Of a stretch of DNA of 64,000 bases, positions 1 to 11,347 are shown piece by piece. The notes beneath the pieces were generated by a model, which was not told where the DNA came from, did no database searches, and worked only from the letters and a program-made list of their open reading frames with translations. The stretch's first letter is position 1. Each line of letters opens with the position of its first letter. Source of the DNA: Hoplostethus atlanticus (Eukaryota; Chordata; Actinopteri; Trachichthyiformes; Trachichthyidae); the NCBI GenBank assembly GCA_034670405.1, contig JAXDDX010000090.1, positions 708,501 through 772,500 on the forward strand. Direction: 5' to 3'. The translations under genes and the position numbers were made by a program.

Positions 1-180
1 TCTTTGTCTGTCATGTCACATCTTCTTGAATGAAGAAGATGTTGCTGTGTGGGGACCTTGGGTATACGAGTATTTCTATGGATGTGCTTTGTACAGCTGA
101 TATTTGTGGCAGCAATACAACAGCAGGAACAAGAGGACAGTCAGTCATGTGCTGCTCACGAGTAGAAAAGAAAGAAAATT

Positions 181-262
181 GAATGTAAATAAATAAATAG
201 AAAATTGAATGAGAGGAGAAAGAAACCATAAATAAATAATAATAAATAAATAGATAAATAAA
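181..262. repeat. AT-rich TAAA low-complexity tract
   Basis: Two runs of degenerate (TAAA)n separated by about 35 bases. A (CAA/AAT)n-like run follows to about 310. It lies just beyond the 3' side of the L1-type remnant but has the wrong strand composition to be that element's poly-A tail, because it is A-rich on + and the element is on -. Confidence 0.8.
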
Positions 263-449
263 TCATTAAGCAACAATAATAATGATGATGGCAACAACAG
301 CAACAATTAACAGCATGTGCCATAAGTGCCATAAGTATGGAGGTCTTTGTGTAGTATTGAGTGTATATGAGTGTTTGCAAGAGTGTGTGTATGAACCTAT
401 TTGAGCTTGTACATGTGCTTCTTTGTTTGCGTTTGTTGTGGCACCGGCT

Positions 450-1235
450 CACTGGCAACTTAAGGGATTTAATAAGTGTCGAGTCTTTCTCGTTGAACTG
501 TTTTGCTCCGGTGATATCTGTTTGATTAAACGGTTTCACCTTTGTGGAGACGGCAAGTTGTTTTCTGTTTTTCTTGCCGATAGTTAGGGCTACCAGTATG
601 AGGTGTTGTGATTTGTTTTGGCGACGTGTCAAGTGTACCCGAGTCTCCAAGTAAGCACGGGTGGTGGGCGGAGCCAGAGTGCATGTGTCTGATCCGGCAC
701 GTCCCAAAATGAGCATCTGGTGTTGTGTGATGTGTATTCTGTGAATGATCTTGTATTGAATTAGTCTCACGTTGGTATTCTTGGACATGTTGAAGGCGTT
801 TTAGCAGATTCGAGCCAAGAAGTCATTATTGGTGCTGATGTTGAGATCTTTTTCCCATTTCTACTATCGTACAGAGTCAGTGGAAGATAAGTCTGTATCA
901 TTTTGACAGAGGATTGTTTGAGTTTGCAATTGTATTGGTCTTTCCTTAATTGCATGCTTTAATTGGGTGTATTCTAAGTATTGCTCTTTCCCAATACCAT
1001 ACTTTTGGATCACCTGTTAAGTAAGCCAGGTATTATTTTCAGAAGACGTGGTGCAGATGTGTCATGCCCCTTTTTCCTTTCCATTCGCTGCCTGTCATTG
1101 GTGATTTGTTTACGTGAAAATCTGGGGGTGTGTAAATTGGGTGTGCGCGCTCCCGGTGACATTGTGAAGTTTGTCACTTTATTGACTTTCCACCAGGCTG
1201 TCAGAGTTGTGGCAATTGCAGTGTTTTTGAAGCGG

Positions 1236-1280
<45 letters not shown>

Positions 1281-1720
1281 TTTTTTTTATGGAGGGGTAG
1301 GGCCTGCAATTGCTATTTCTTGGCATTCAGTTTGTTCTGTTGTGTCTGTTGTGTCCAGCCGTGAGTGATGATGGCGGGTTTCGGGAGTCCAATTGGTGAG
1401 ATATTGCAGTCGATTGGTTAGATATTAGCAGTTCTGGAAGTTGGGTGCTTCTAGTCCCCTCTTGAGTTTTGTAGTGTAGTCACTTTTATTGTGGGTATCT
1501 TGTTTTTTCCAATAAAACTGTCTAGTGTGTTGAACCATTTGGCAGTGGGTTGGACTGGGATACTCGGGGACGGATAGCGGGAACGTCATCCAACGGTTTA
1601 AGTCATCTTCTATTGTTTTTAATAGTGGAGTGAAATTGAAATGGAATGCAACTCTGACAGCCTGGGGGATATTTTTATACCTAGGATGTGTGATATTGCC
1701 TGTGGTGAGGTGCAGCATTC
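450..1720 (-). pseudogene. L1-type LINE ORF2 C-terminal remnant
   Basis: Conceptual reverse-strand translation in several frames gives pieces that follow the order of the C-terminal half of L1-clade ORF2, the endonuclease/reverse transcriptase that drives LINE copying. First, at about 1425-1700, comes a segment with NFTPLLKTIEDDLNRW, then FYWKKQ and RGLEAPNF, as in the region after the reverse transcriptase core. Next, at about 1010-1230, comes a segment with AWWKVNKVT. Last, at about 570-790, comes a segment with LIQYKIIHRIHITQHQML followed by SDTC, as in the cysteine-containing tail. Frames change between pieces and stops are present, so the copy is dead. A TG microsatellite and T tract sit in the middle. 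No 5' half, ORF1 or poly-A tail was found. The assignment rests on remembered L1 family patterns; a fish Tx1/Swimmer-like subfamily is possible but not resolved. Confidence 0.72.
1236..1288. repeat. (TG)n microsatellite plus T tract
   Basis: About 21 TG dinucleotides followed by a run of T. It lies inside the L1-type remnant and interrupts its reading frame. Confidence 0.95.
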
Positions 1721-2094
1721 CAGCCGTGCTGGCACAGTGGTAAAATAGTGGTTTTATTCTTTTTTTTTTTTTATTTATTGAATTGTCTGAAATGTTAGAG
1801 TCGGAATTGTTACAGTAGTTAATTGTTACAGTTAATTTAAAATCAATGGGAAACAAACGGAGGGAGATATTGCTCGTTTTTCGTGTATTAACTGATAATT
1901 TAGATTTTTATCACATCGGACGGCCGGCATTGGTGGATTTGCCGCCATATGTGCTGCCTGTGCTGACACAAGTGGGAGATATCGGAGCCTACACAAAATT
2001 AACACATGTCCTACTTGTAACTAGTATTAGGACATGACCTGTACACTGCATGACTATTTGAGCGGGTTTTGAGAACGTTTGAGAAATATAAACC
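1721..2094. other. No recognised feature
   Basis: Unique-looking sequence upstream (in element orientation) of the L1 remnant. It may include more of the same decayed LINE, but nothing recognisable remains. Confidence 0.4.
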
Positions 2095-2255
2095 ACTGCT
2101 ACATTTTTAGGGGCTTGTGAAGGGAAGGTCGCCAGTTCAAATCCCCGACTAGCTGAGAAAAATGCAGTTGGTACTGTTGTTACTGAACCCCCCTAACTGC
2201 TCCGGTAGACCGCGGTTGTAACCGAGCAACTGGTGTCAACACGCGCGGCTGTGTC
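2095..2255 (+). mobile_element. SINE-like tRNA-derived repeat fragment
   Basis: The stretch contains a B-box-like motif (gccagttcaaatcccc) and, about 70 bases later, a segment reading ctaactgctccggtagacc then tgtaaccgagcaactg. This resembles the body of common fish tRNA-derived SINEs. No clear A box or A-rich tail is visible, so this is an internal fragment. Confidence 0.5.
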
Positions 2256-2510
2256 GTCGGATGTTGCTGGGGGAAAAAAGAAGAGCACGAAGCTTCAGCC
2301 AACTTTTTCCCTGGATACATAAAAAGGTGAGAAAACAATTGGCAGGCACCTCTATTCTTCACTCAGCCTTCCCTTCGCTCCTTCCTTCCTCATTACCCAC
2401 AGCGGCCCCGGCTGCTACAGAGGAGCAGGTGGGAGGATGCTGAGCTATCTGTACATGTCAGCGTGCGTGTGGTGTTTAGACAGGACAGCTGTTGAGGAGG
2501 AGGTGATTCT

Positions 2511-2534
2511 CACACACACACACACACACACACA
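2511..2534. repeat. (CA)n microsatellite
   Basis: Twelve uninterrupted CA units. Confidence 0.95.
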
Positions 2535-2639
2535 TAAACCGGAGAGCAGCACAGCAGGGACATGTGTTAAGCATGTACATGTATATAAAGTTCCTGTTAA
2601 GCAATATGGGGTCAAATGTGTACAGTGCATCTAGCCTGC

Positions 2640-5600
2640 ATTATAAAAATGTGAAAAATATATGAACATATTTTCATTTTTATTATTACATTGTGCCTAT
2701 TAAGCACAATTGCTGTTTTGTTTCTTATGTTTCTTCTTATTGCCTGTTGTTGAGCGCTGTGTGCCACATAAATAACGTTTATTATAGTACTACAATGGTA
2801 GCCATCATGCACCACTATTATATGCATTGATGAGTTGGATTTCTGCAGTCTGTACATCTGATAAATAAACAACTACATGCTGTTCAAGTGCAGCACATTA
2901 TTTCCACATGCTGAAGAAAAATTCAAATAATCGCGTGCAGAATTTAACTTTAATGCTTTTCACATTATTCATCACACTTACTTCGCACGTTTTTGCACGA
3001 GGCAATGAATAACGATGCTTTCAAACGCTCTCGTGTTAACGTGCGGTTCCACCTTCGAGGAAAAAGGCTCGCTTTTTAACACGTCGGTCATTTAGATGGC
3101 TGGATTCGGCTTTTGCATACGGGACCGCCGAGTCGCCGCTCCGCTCGAGAACAAACGCTGCATAACAAGTGAAGAGCCCGATGCAAACGGGCCTCTCTGT
3201 TTGACCTTCACAGCTCCCTGTAATCATAAACAGCTACGTGGCTTTGAAGAGGCGGAGGAACAACAGCATTGGGGAAGGGAGGGGGTGGGGGGAGGTCTCT
3301 TCTCAAATCCCGTCTCTGACATCAGATTTCACTTGCACACTTGGACACACACACGCACACACATAAACACATCCTACGTCCTATAGGAAGACAAATACAA
3401 CAACAAAGTTGTCTTTCATCCTATCTCTCTTAGCTCCAAACAGACTGACAGCTCATCCACTACATCTGCTGTCTTTCTCTGCTCCGGATTCAAGTCTCAT
3501 TCATAAATCACCACGATGTCGGGAGTGCCGGCGAGGCGGTCGGACAAGTTTAGTGTGATCAGGGCAGAGAGGGGGGGCGGGGGGGGAGAGAGAGGGAGAG
3601 AGAGAGAATATTTCCCCAAACACTCCCCACCCATCATCTCATCTGACATGACCTTGTCAGGTGCTATAGTTATAGAGCATGAAGCTGGCTGTCAATCACG
3701 TCTCACCCCCCCCACGGCAGGGCAGAGACACAGAGGGAAACGCTCGAGAAGAACACTTTGACAAATTATTCATAATTCTGTCTAAATTATACATTAAAAC
3801 AACCTCATGTCACAGCCATGAATAAAACACATTCAAACGAGACAACAACCCCCCCACCACCACCAAACGGTACTCTAAGATAATGCGAGAAACCATAAGC
3901 ACCGCTGGGGACAAATAAGAAAAGCAAACGGCGGCATAATGAAATGATTGACTCGTCTCCGTGGAGAGTTTGCGCGCCGCGGCGGTCGGTGGCAAACGAG
4001 GTACAATCATCCCGCGTGTGGGAGTGCGGAAATGCAAAACCTTGCAAAGGGGGAGGGAGGGGGGGGGGGCGGGAAACTGGGTGGGTGTGATGCGGTTCGT
4101 ACTCAGAAAGCAAATTAAGCGCGGCGACATTGTTGGGTTAGGAATCCAGGAACGTGTCACGTGTCGCTCCGCGCTGTGTGAACGGGAGCGAGGGATGTAG
4201 CCGTCAGTCTCTATAAGCCTTGTTCAAGCAGGCAAGGTGACTTCCTGTTTAACCCATTAGGCACGTCTGCACTACCTCACTTTAAGTTGAACGTTTAGAT
4301 TTTCCTGTGCACCACAGGTTATTCTCTAGGTGATGCAATCTTTATATTGCAGGTGTAACGTGGCATTAAATATCTCGTCTCCCACTTTTGTCCCTCTCAT
4401 ATGTAAACTATGTGTATGCTGCATGTGCGTGTCCGTGCGTGTAATCAGCTGTTTTCATGTTATGCACATACACCTGGTAATTACGCTTGAATCTCATTTT
4501 TAAGAAGATATTCTCATTTCCATCAGCAGTCTCGGGGAGTGCTTGCTAGTTGTCAGTCGGTGTGTTCGGTCCCTTAAAATTGCACCCAATGAGGCAAAAA
4601 CTACAATCAAAATGCCTCCAAAATCCATAGAATATGGAGGGAAATAAACATTTTACTCCAATTTACCAACTGCAATTTGAATTGTATGATTGTCATCGTC
4701 TACAACCAGCATAAACATAATTACAAAATGGTGTTAGTGTCTATAATCTCACAATCTACAAGTCTTTTTTCAAAATAATCACCATTTTTTTCCAAAAGCA
4801 TCTATTTTCTGTGTGTACAGTTTTGTTATATGTCACTCCTCAACCTTGGTACCTATTCAACAGCCTGTTCGTTTAAAATCCAGCTAACATGCTTCTGGCT
4901 GGCATCCATTGAGACATACAATCAACGTGCAAGCTTATTGGTATCCGTTGCATAGCGCAGCCCGAAAGGTGGACTCGCTTCATTTCCACTGAAAATATAA
5001 CCCCCGTGTCTCAGCGAGCGAGGTATCCATCTACGACGACAGCATCAACATCTGCCCGGTGCCATGTAGCTGTGAGAGTTTGTTACTGGCTGCGGGGCCA
5101 TCACAGAAAAACCTTTATTTTTATAGTGTTCATGAATTAAAGATGGCTTCCCCTGGGGTGCTGGGGGAGCGTAGAGGCTTTATGGATCTCTCTCTCTCTC
5201 TCTCCTCCGCATTAAATCTCTTGAATACCACAGGCCATGTCTCGGGATGTTAGACACGGAAAACAATAACAGCCAAACATTCTCGTCTGACTTTTTTTTT
5301 TTTTTTTTGGATGTCTTCCCTCTCTGTTTACCCTTTCTCTCCCTCGCTCTTTTTCCTCTCCCTCCCTTCCTTCCTACCTCCTCCTCTCCTTCTCGTTCTC
5401 AGTACGCTCCCTGCCCTGAAAGTTCGAGACAGTCCATTAAATAAAGCATTACCCGCAAGTCAACAGGTTATGTAGTCCATTAAGGCTGAAGGCCAGGTTT
5501 TCTTGTTCCGCGGTGAGATGGATTTTTTGGAAGCAGAAATGGCAGATGTGGATGGGATTCATAGTGGCATAATGGGCCAGCTCTGCTCAAGCAGACATCA

Positions 5601-5990
5601 AACACCCCCCCCACTCCGAATTTACAATATTAACAACCATACCATTTGAAACATCAACATATCAATGTCAAATTAATTGTGACACCTTGGTATAATGGAG
5701 ATGATTGGCAGCCTCTATCTCACAACAGTGGTATTGTTAGTCTTAGTGTTTTTCCAAATTAAGACTACAAATTAAGACTACATTTTCCATAAACCCCTCC
5801 CTGTTTGTCTTTGTCAGGATCAACATGTTCCTTTCTCTCCTTCCACCATCTGTTAGAAACTTTGAAAGCTTGAGCTCCGTTTGGAAGAACAGCGCCCTCT
5901 TCCTGTTTTGTGCCGTAAAGCAATCCAGCAGATTTCCCTCCAAATCCGACCCGGTGGTACACAATGTAAAATGCAGAGTAGAGGCTGGTA
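2640..5990. other. Unique sequence with scattered low complexity
   Basis: No gene or recognised transposon. It holds short CA/GA runs (about 3345-3372 and 3570-3610), a CCACC-rich and G-rich pair (3848-3865 and 4047-4072), a TC run (5190-5204), a T tract (5289-5308) and a pyrimidine-rich stretch (5310-5400). The interval 3000-3250 is unusually rich in CpG for this window. Confidence 0.5.
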
Positions 5991-5995
5991 GAGGC

Positions 5996-6080
5996 TGACA
6001 GGCTTCTAGTGATGGTCTGGTTTGTTTATGGTAACTACACTAATGTCTCAAAATTCATGTGGTGATGATCTACTGATTAT
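5996..6080 (+). repeat. Unclassified interspersed repeat, copy 1
   Basis: The segment shares an ordered series of words with 39510-39580 (gtgatggtct, tgtttgttta, gtctcaaaatt). The two copies are in the same orientation and clearly diverged. The family is not recognised. Confidence 0.5.
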
Positions 6081-6440
6081 AACCCGATGATACACCTAGC
6101 ACCTTTATCGCTGCTGTAAAACCTGCTTTCATATTTTTCACATTTTCATAGAATATCCAGCAGCTATTTCATTGAATCATGGCATTCAGTGCCCATCCTT
6201 GAAGCAGCGTGAACACGTGAAGCTTGGGTGCCCAGGCTCAAGGTCGGACCTGTCCTTTAGAAACAGACAAACACGAGTGGACCCGGTTGAAAGCATGCAC
6301 ATTTAATGTAATTTATTTTGGAGAGCTGCTTTGAGAGCTGCTTTTCATGATGCTGGATGTTTAGAACACAACAGATGGTCCTTGTAGGATCATCTATTGA
6401 CGAAATTCATTCCACCTCTCTCATTGCCCCCTTTCGTTTA

Positions 6441-6474
<34 letters not shown>

Positions 6475-6987
6475 ACAACACACAAAACACCATATTGTCT
6501 AACTTGACTTCAGTTTAACTTGGTGGTTGTGACTCATTCAGGCAGCAGGCAGAGGAAGGTGTTCTGGAGTACAGAAAAACAATCTTCAATTATGAACTCA
6601 CACAATGGGGTTTGAATTGGCTTTTACCTTCCTCAAAAGCAAAACATATCACTTTGTAAAATAAGCTCCTTCAGTTACAAAAGGTAATAATAATAATAAT
6701 CTGTCCTCACCTGGATTAAAGAGTAGCTCAATGCAATGCAAAAACCCAGATGAGCTGTTTTATATTGTATATTGCTCTATGTATGTTGTATGCTTTTTAA
6801 AGGCGAGGTGCCTTTCACCCCATCAGAATGAAATTTTCAATGTTGAATGTGAACACGCATTCAAACATATTTTTCCTGAGACTTTTATTTATTTTGTTAC
6901 TACCGTTTTCATATGAGATATTTCATAAAACGTGTGTGGATTTGGTTGATTTGGTTAGAGCACTTGGTAGTTCACAGTTGACAAATG
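6081..6987. other. No gene; one CA microsatellite
   Basis: Mostly unique sequence. A (CA)n run lies at 6442-6479 and a short AAT run near 6688-6702. Confidence 0.5.
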
Positions 6988-7120
6988 ATTTACAAAATAC
7001 TATGTATATGGTAAAAATCTGAGTTTATTATTATTTTATTAGTTACAAAATACTATGTATATGGTAAAAATCAGACTTTATTATTATTTTATTATTATTT
7101 ACAAAATACTATGTATATAC
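6988..7120 (+). repeat. 55-bp AT-rich tandem repeat, about 2.4 units
   Basis: Three successive starts of the word ttacaaaatactatgtatat occur at about 6988, 7043 and 7100, each of the first two followed by ggtaaaaatc and a TTATTATTATTT run. The first two units are near identical. The last unit is cut short and runs into a palindromic atgtatatacatacatag stretch. Confidence 0.85.
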
Positions 7121-7761
7121 ATACATAGTTTTTGCCATTGTGTCATGTAAAATACACCATACAATGGAAATGACAAGAGAGATATCATGTCATACCATGT
7201 CTACAAGCTGAGATACATAGAGGGAATATGCCATTTTGACAAAATGGCCATTAGTTTTTTCATTTTGTTTTTAACTAATTGTGTTTGGTGTACTTGACAC
7301 AGCTATAAACACACAAATTAACTATAGTTGTTTTGATAATTGTTTTATATATTTTATGAAACTGCAACAATTATAGAAGAAAAATAATCTGATATCTCAA
7401 AATTGACGATCCAGCCAGAACCTCCTGAGGAACAGCGATGGAAATTGTGATATAAAGCATCTAGTACGGAACCTGTCACGCCACAAAATCAAATGCAATA
7501 GAGTGTAATGTATTTTTTGAGAAAAGTTTGTGACCAGACAAATTCAGGGCCTCTCGCGTTACGCATTAGCACTATTTGTTGGTGGCCTCCGTCTCTTTAA
7601 CTTTAGGTTACTAGAACCAGGAGGTGTAAGGAGGTAGAAAAAACACACTTAATGTTGCAGAATGACACAATCCAAATCATTTTCTGTCCCCTTCAGACTC
7701 TCTATAGCCGACGGTGACATGTCTCCCAAGGGCCAATATAATTACACATAATCACAGATGT

Positions 7762-7796
<35 letters not shown>

Positions 7797-8039
7797 TTTC
7801 TTTTGCTCTGTCTGTCACTAACACCTGCCATCGGCCCCCTCCACCATCCTCTACCATCCTTTTATCTGACAACAGCATCATGCTTGGCCAAGGGGAACTC
7901 TATACACACACACACGCAGGAGTAAACACGTCCATCTCCCCGTCCCTCGAACCCCAAACACCTCTCCTGTTTGATGTCTCCCATCCATCCCCGTTTAATC
8001 CCCGCTTCTCCCTCGGCCTGCGCCAAATTAAATGCAAAT
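7121..8039. other. No gene; one CA microsatellite
   Basis: Unique sequence with a (CA)n run at 7762-7793. Confidence 0.5.
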
Positions 8040-8215
8040 AGCCCGGCATAACCTGGGGCGTCATTTATCTAAATTAGAGCGCTGAGTGTGGATCCCCATG
8101 GGGCGCCCATATGCTAGCGCAGTTAGCGTCATTAGCTTCATTAGCCCGTGTCAGACCATTAATTACACATCAAGCCTATCAGTTAGCTGGGGCTGAGCTG
8201 TTCCCGCTCGCTCTG
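8040..8215. promoter_or_regulatory. Candidate conserved non-coding element
   Basis: A non-repetitive, stop-rich block with several ATTA/TTAG-type homeodomain-like cores (gttagcgtcattagcttc, ccattaattacacatc) next to GC-rich words. This composition resembles vertebrate developmental enhancers. There is no direct proof, since conservation was not tested. Confidence 0.25.
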
Positions 8216-8409
8216 GACTTTGGTGAGCAATGGAAGCAGGGGCGATGCGCTTTTGTCACTGGGCGTACTGGTCGGCGGGGTGGGGGGTAAAACTGACTTC
8301 CAACATCATCATGGAGCTCCCTGGGCCCCCGCAAACCACTGCACTATGGGTCTGGTTAGCTGGTCTTGGAAGAAAACATGCTGGAACAGAGACTTTCCAT
8401 AGGAATCAA

Positions 8410-8725
8410 TACTGAAACTGTCTGGCGCATTGTCTGGCTTACTAGCTGGTTAGCTGGCTGGTCATCTAGCTGCAGGCCGACTGACTGGCTGGCTGACTGG
8501 TCATCTAGCTGCTGACTGACTGACTGACTGGTGACTTAGTTGCAAGGTGACTGACTGACTGATCTAGCTGCAAGCTGACTGACTGACTGACTGGCTGGTG
8601 ACTTGGTTGCAAGGTGACTGACTGACTGGCAGGCTGACGTTTTGACTTGCTGGCTGTTTGGGTGGGTACTAAGCTGGCTAGTCGGCTGGCTGGCTGTCTG
8701 GGTAGCTGGCTGGACGTCTAGCGGC
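8410..8725 (+). repeat. Degenerate GACT/GGCT tandem repeat
   Basis: A 300-base tract built from CTGACTGA and GGCTGGCT tetranucleotide runs. Longer recurring modules are inserted (tctagctgc..., ggtgacttggttgcaaggtgactg), so it behaves as a mixed micro/minisatellite with a loose period of about 70 bases. Confidence 0.8.
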
Positions 8726-9231
8726 AGAAGTCAAATTGGGATTTAACAGCTATATACTTGGCAGTGAAAAGGCTGCTGGTTGGAGCAACGCAATGACCTC
8801 CTCTGCTTATCTCTCTGTGGAAATAGTCACGAATCAACCGGGGTTCAACTCTGCAGGACTGTACTTAAAACCCAGCATGGTACGGCTGGCTGTCTGGAGA
8901 GATATGGGACTGTCTGTCCATGCAAATCCACTAGAAGGCTGAATTTCAGCCTGTGGGCTGTCAGAGAAAATATTTATTCACTTTCAGAATAGATCTTGCT
9001 GTTTGCACTAAACTCTGTCTGTTTGTGTAACGCGCTGCAATTCAGGCGCCATGACGCAGTCTTACTTTAATTTGTGCGCAATTTCAAAGAATTAACAGCC
9101 GTTCTGCTTGAGTTAAACATTTCAACACACTCCTTAAAACAGATCATGCTGGATTCAGCCAAACCAGATCAAGTACAGAGAACAGCAGCATACGGACAAA
9201 AACACTTGAAGTGAATTAAAAGGGTATGCAC
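8726..9231. other. No recognised feature
   Basis: Unique sequence up to the TTAA target of the next transposon. Short open frames are present but none resembles a known protein. Confidence 0.4.
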
Positions 9232-9393
9232 TTAAAGGGGGGGTATTGTACTCATTTTGGGCTATTTAAACTGTTCCTGGGGGTCTTTACAAGACGTTTG
9301 TGAAGTCTATATCAAAAAAAATCCTAAAACCAGCTTCTGTGGTGTGTTTCAGTCTCTCATTTTCTCCATTGTAAAGAACAGGCTGTTTTGAGG

Positions 9394-9489
9394 GCGTGGA
9401 GGTTGTATGTAATGAGCACTGCTCTGATTGGCCGCCTCACGCCTCACGCGGCCAATCAGAGCAGTGCTCATTACATACAACCTCCACGC
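9394..9489. repeat. Perfect 42-bp inverted repeat, 12-base loop
   Basis: Arms at 9394-9435 and 9448-9489 are exact reverse complements and are separated by ctcacgcctcac. Each arm contains an ATTGG/CCAAT box next to a GC-rich word. The structure lies near the left end of the TTAA element, just upstream of its remaining frame, so it may be a duplicated and inverted promoter piece. Confidence 0.95.
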
Positions 9490-9552
9490 AATCGCCTGGC
9501 GGAGGCGGAGAGCAGAGCGCCCATGCTGCTCAAGGTAAACAAATAAGCTTGA

Positions 9553-9677
9553 TGCAGAAATCTACCATAACCATGGCGGCCGCTCCAGAACCAACACTGA
9601 GACCGTACATGTTTGAGCCGGAGTCTGACCCAGAATGGGAAGAGGCAGCTGAGCGGTTCCACTTAGTTTCTCAATGA
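9553..9677 (+). pseudogene. Short transposon-borne coding remnant
   Basis: From the ATG at 9553 (or the better-placed ATG at 9574, context accatgg) an open frame of about 41 or 34 codons runs to a TGA at 9675. It carries the acidic motif PYMFEPESDPEWEE. From memory this resembles the first residues of fish transposon-linked proteins that are often named P2X7-like, but the zinc-binding domain that should follow is absent. It is probably a first exon or truncated 5' coding end of the TTAA element. There is no evidence that it is a host gene. Confidence 0.35.
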
Positions 9678-10465
9678 TAACAATTCTGTGTAATATTGTA
9701 CTTTCGTGCCTTGTGTTTGTGTATGTGGGTGTGTGAGTGACACTCTCTGCTGTAGCCGGTCTATTTATGGCTCATGTCCATAAGCTTATTGAATACAACT
9801 TGCAGACAAGCTAGGATTGACAATTTTGTTGAGCTAGTTAGCCAATATATTATTGGATGCAATCTATTTGCATCCAAACAGCGCAGCCAAACAACCAAAC
9901 GCGATTGTACTAATGGTGGCTAAAGTTTACCAAGCCTGACACGTTCAACAGACTTATAAAACAGACACTGGTCCCAACAAATAACTTTAAGATGAGTCCT
10001 GACTCCAACCAATAACTTTACTTTTACTTTACTTTACTTTTAATGACTCCAGCTTTAGTTTTCTTACTTCTTCCACAAGCCCGTGGCTAGCCCCGCTAGC
10101 TCGTTAGCTAACCAGCGGTGAATATACTAACCAGACTAATTTGGTAAATTAAATCAAAACATGGTGACACTTACAGATTCCAATTTTGCAGATGGGTCAC
10201 GTACCTTATGAATTGCTCCATCTTTAAGCTTCAATTTAGATGCTAATCCTGCCATTGCTCAAGCAGTCTGAGGACTGATCATCACACACAGAAAAAACTG
10301 TAGCCGTTGCCGTTAAAAATAAAATTAATCCACTCTGTCCTGGCATTTTCGCGTGTTGGGAGACTGTGCAGGGATCTATGTTGCTGCCTGCATCCTACAA
10401 AATAATAACTGGAGAGTTGATATATCTCCTGATATGTTGTTTTAGCTTCACTCGTCGCAAAGTAA

Positions 10466-10711
10466 TGGTGCATTCCAGTGTACTCGGAAAAAACGGCGTC
10501 CGAATGTGATATGCGCCGATTCTATTTACTAATGGCGCTGTAGTAGTTGATGTTGAGTTTAGATGCTTGTAACATTCGGAGACTTGCCATACAAACATGA
10601 GTTTGCTGCGGGCGATTATGTTTTCCCGAGCAGATGCACTGGAACATTTAGATTGGAAGTTGGGAATACCGACTCGGAATTATCGATTTCCGAGTACAAT
10701 GGAATGCACCA
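10466..10711. mobile_element. Nested 246-bp MITE with 25-bp TIRs
   Basis: The terminal inverted repeats at 10466-10490 and 10687-10711 match at 24 of 25 bases and start TGGTGCATTCCA. A TAA trinucleotide flanks both sides (10463-10465 and 10712-10714), consistent with the 3-bp target duplication of PIF/Harbinger-type elements. No coding capacity. It sits inside the TTAA transposon and is therefore a younger insertion. Confidence 0.8.
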
Positions 10712-11025
10712 TAAGCAACGGCTTGCGGCGCTGCCGTGAGCTGCATTTTGCAACGACATAAATGGGATTGGTTGTTCACCTGGGTGTGGGCATGCTCTGA
10801 GAGGGGCTGGATTATAGAAGCACCCCTTATGACGTCCAAAGGAACCACTTTCTGAAACGGGCTGTTTTTCTCCTATCTTTGGCACCGTTTTTGGAAAAAG
10901 GAAAATACAGAAAAACGGGTTGACTTCCAGATTCCAAATTTTCTCAGCTGCTTAGGGAAGTAATTTCCTGTGGAACATGTATAAGCGCCAGGAATAAGCC
11001 GTTTTCCATAATATGGGACCTTTAA

Positions 11026-11316
11026 GAGCCCATCACATTCTAGTTACAATGCATTCATAATGTGCTTATAATGTTATAAATTGTTACAAACACTATCATG
11101 AGGAAATCACAGCTGACAAATTAGGTTATTTTGCCCCCCCCCCCATGTGACTGGGATATGATAAAGTTCTACTTTGTTGAAAGTCACACCTTCTGTCAAG
11201 CCCTCTGTACACAAAAACACAATTACCTCTAAATATAGCCTGGATCACAGTGCTGCACTCCTAACGCACATCACTCATTATCGCCCGCCATTGTCGCAGC
11301 GCACACACACACACAA

Positions 11317-11347
<31 letters not shown>

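Larger units (their letters stand above)
9232..11025 (+). mobile_element. TTAA-flanked DNA transposon (Kolobok/piggyBac-like)
   Basis: The element starts after TTAA at 9232-9235 with aggggggg tattgtac. It ends before TTAA at 11022-11025, where the reverse complement reads aggtcccatattatgg. The TTAA duplication and AGG-type ends fit the Kolobok or piggyBac superfamilies, both of which target TTAA. The terminal repeats are imperfect. A short frame with a Kozak-like start at 9574 and a PYMFEPESDPE motif is all that remains of coding capacity. Inside are a perfect 42-bp inverted repeat (9394-9489) and a nested MITE (10466-10711). No transposase is visible, so it is probably a deleted, non-autonomous copy of about 1.8 kb. 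Confidence 0.6.

Noticed and set aside
2437..2634. Small frames around the CA repeat at 2.5 kb
   Set aside because: His/Thr or Val/Cys repeats caused by the microsatellite; the same applies to frames at every CA/GT run.
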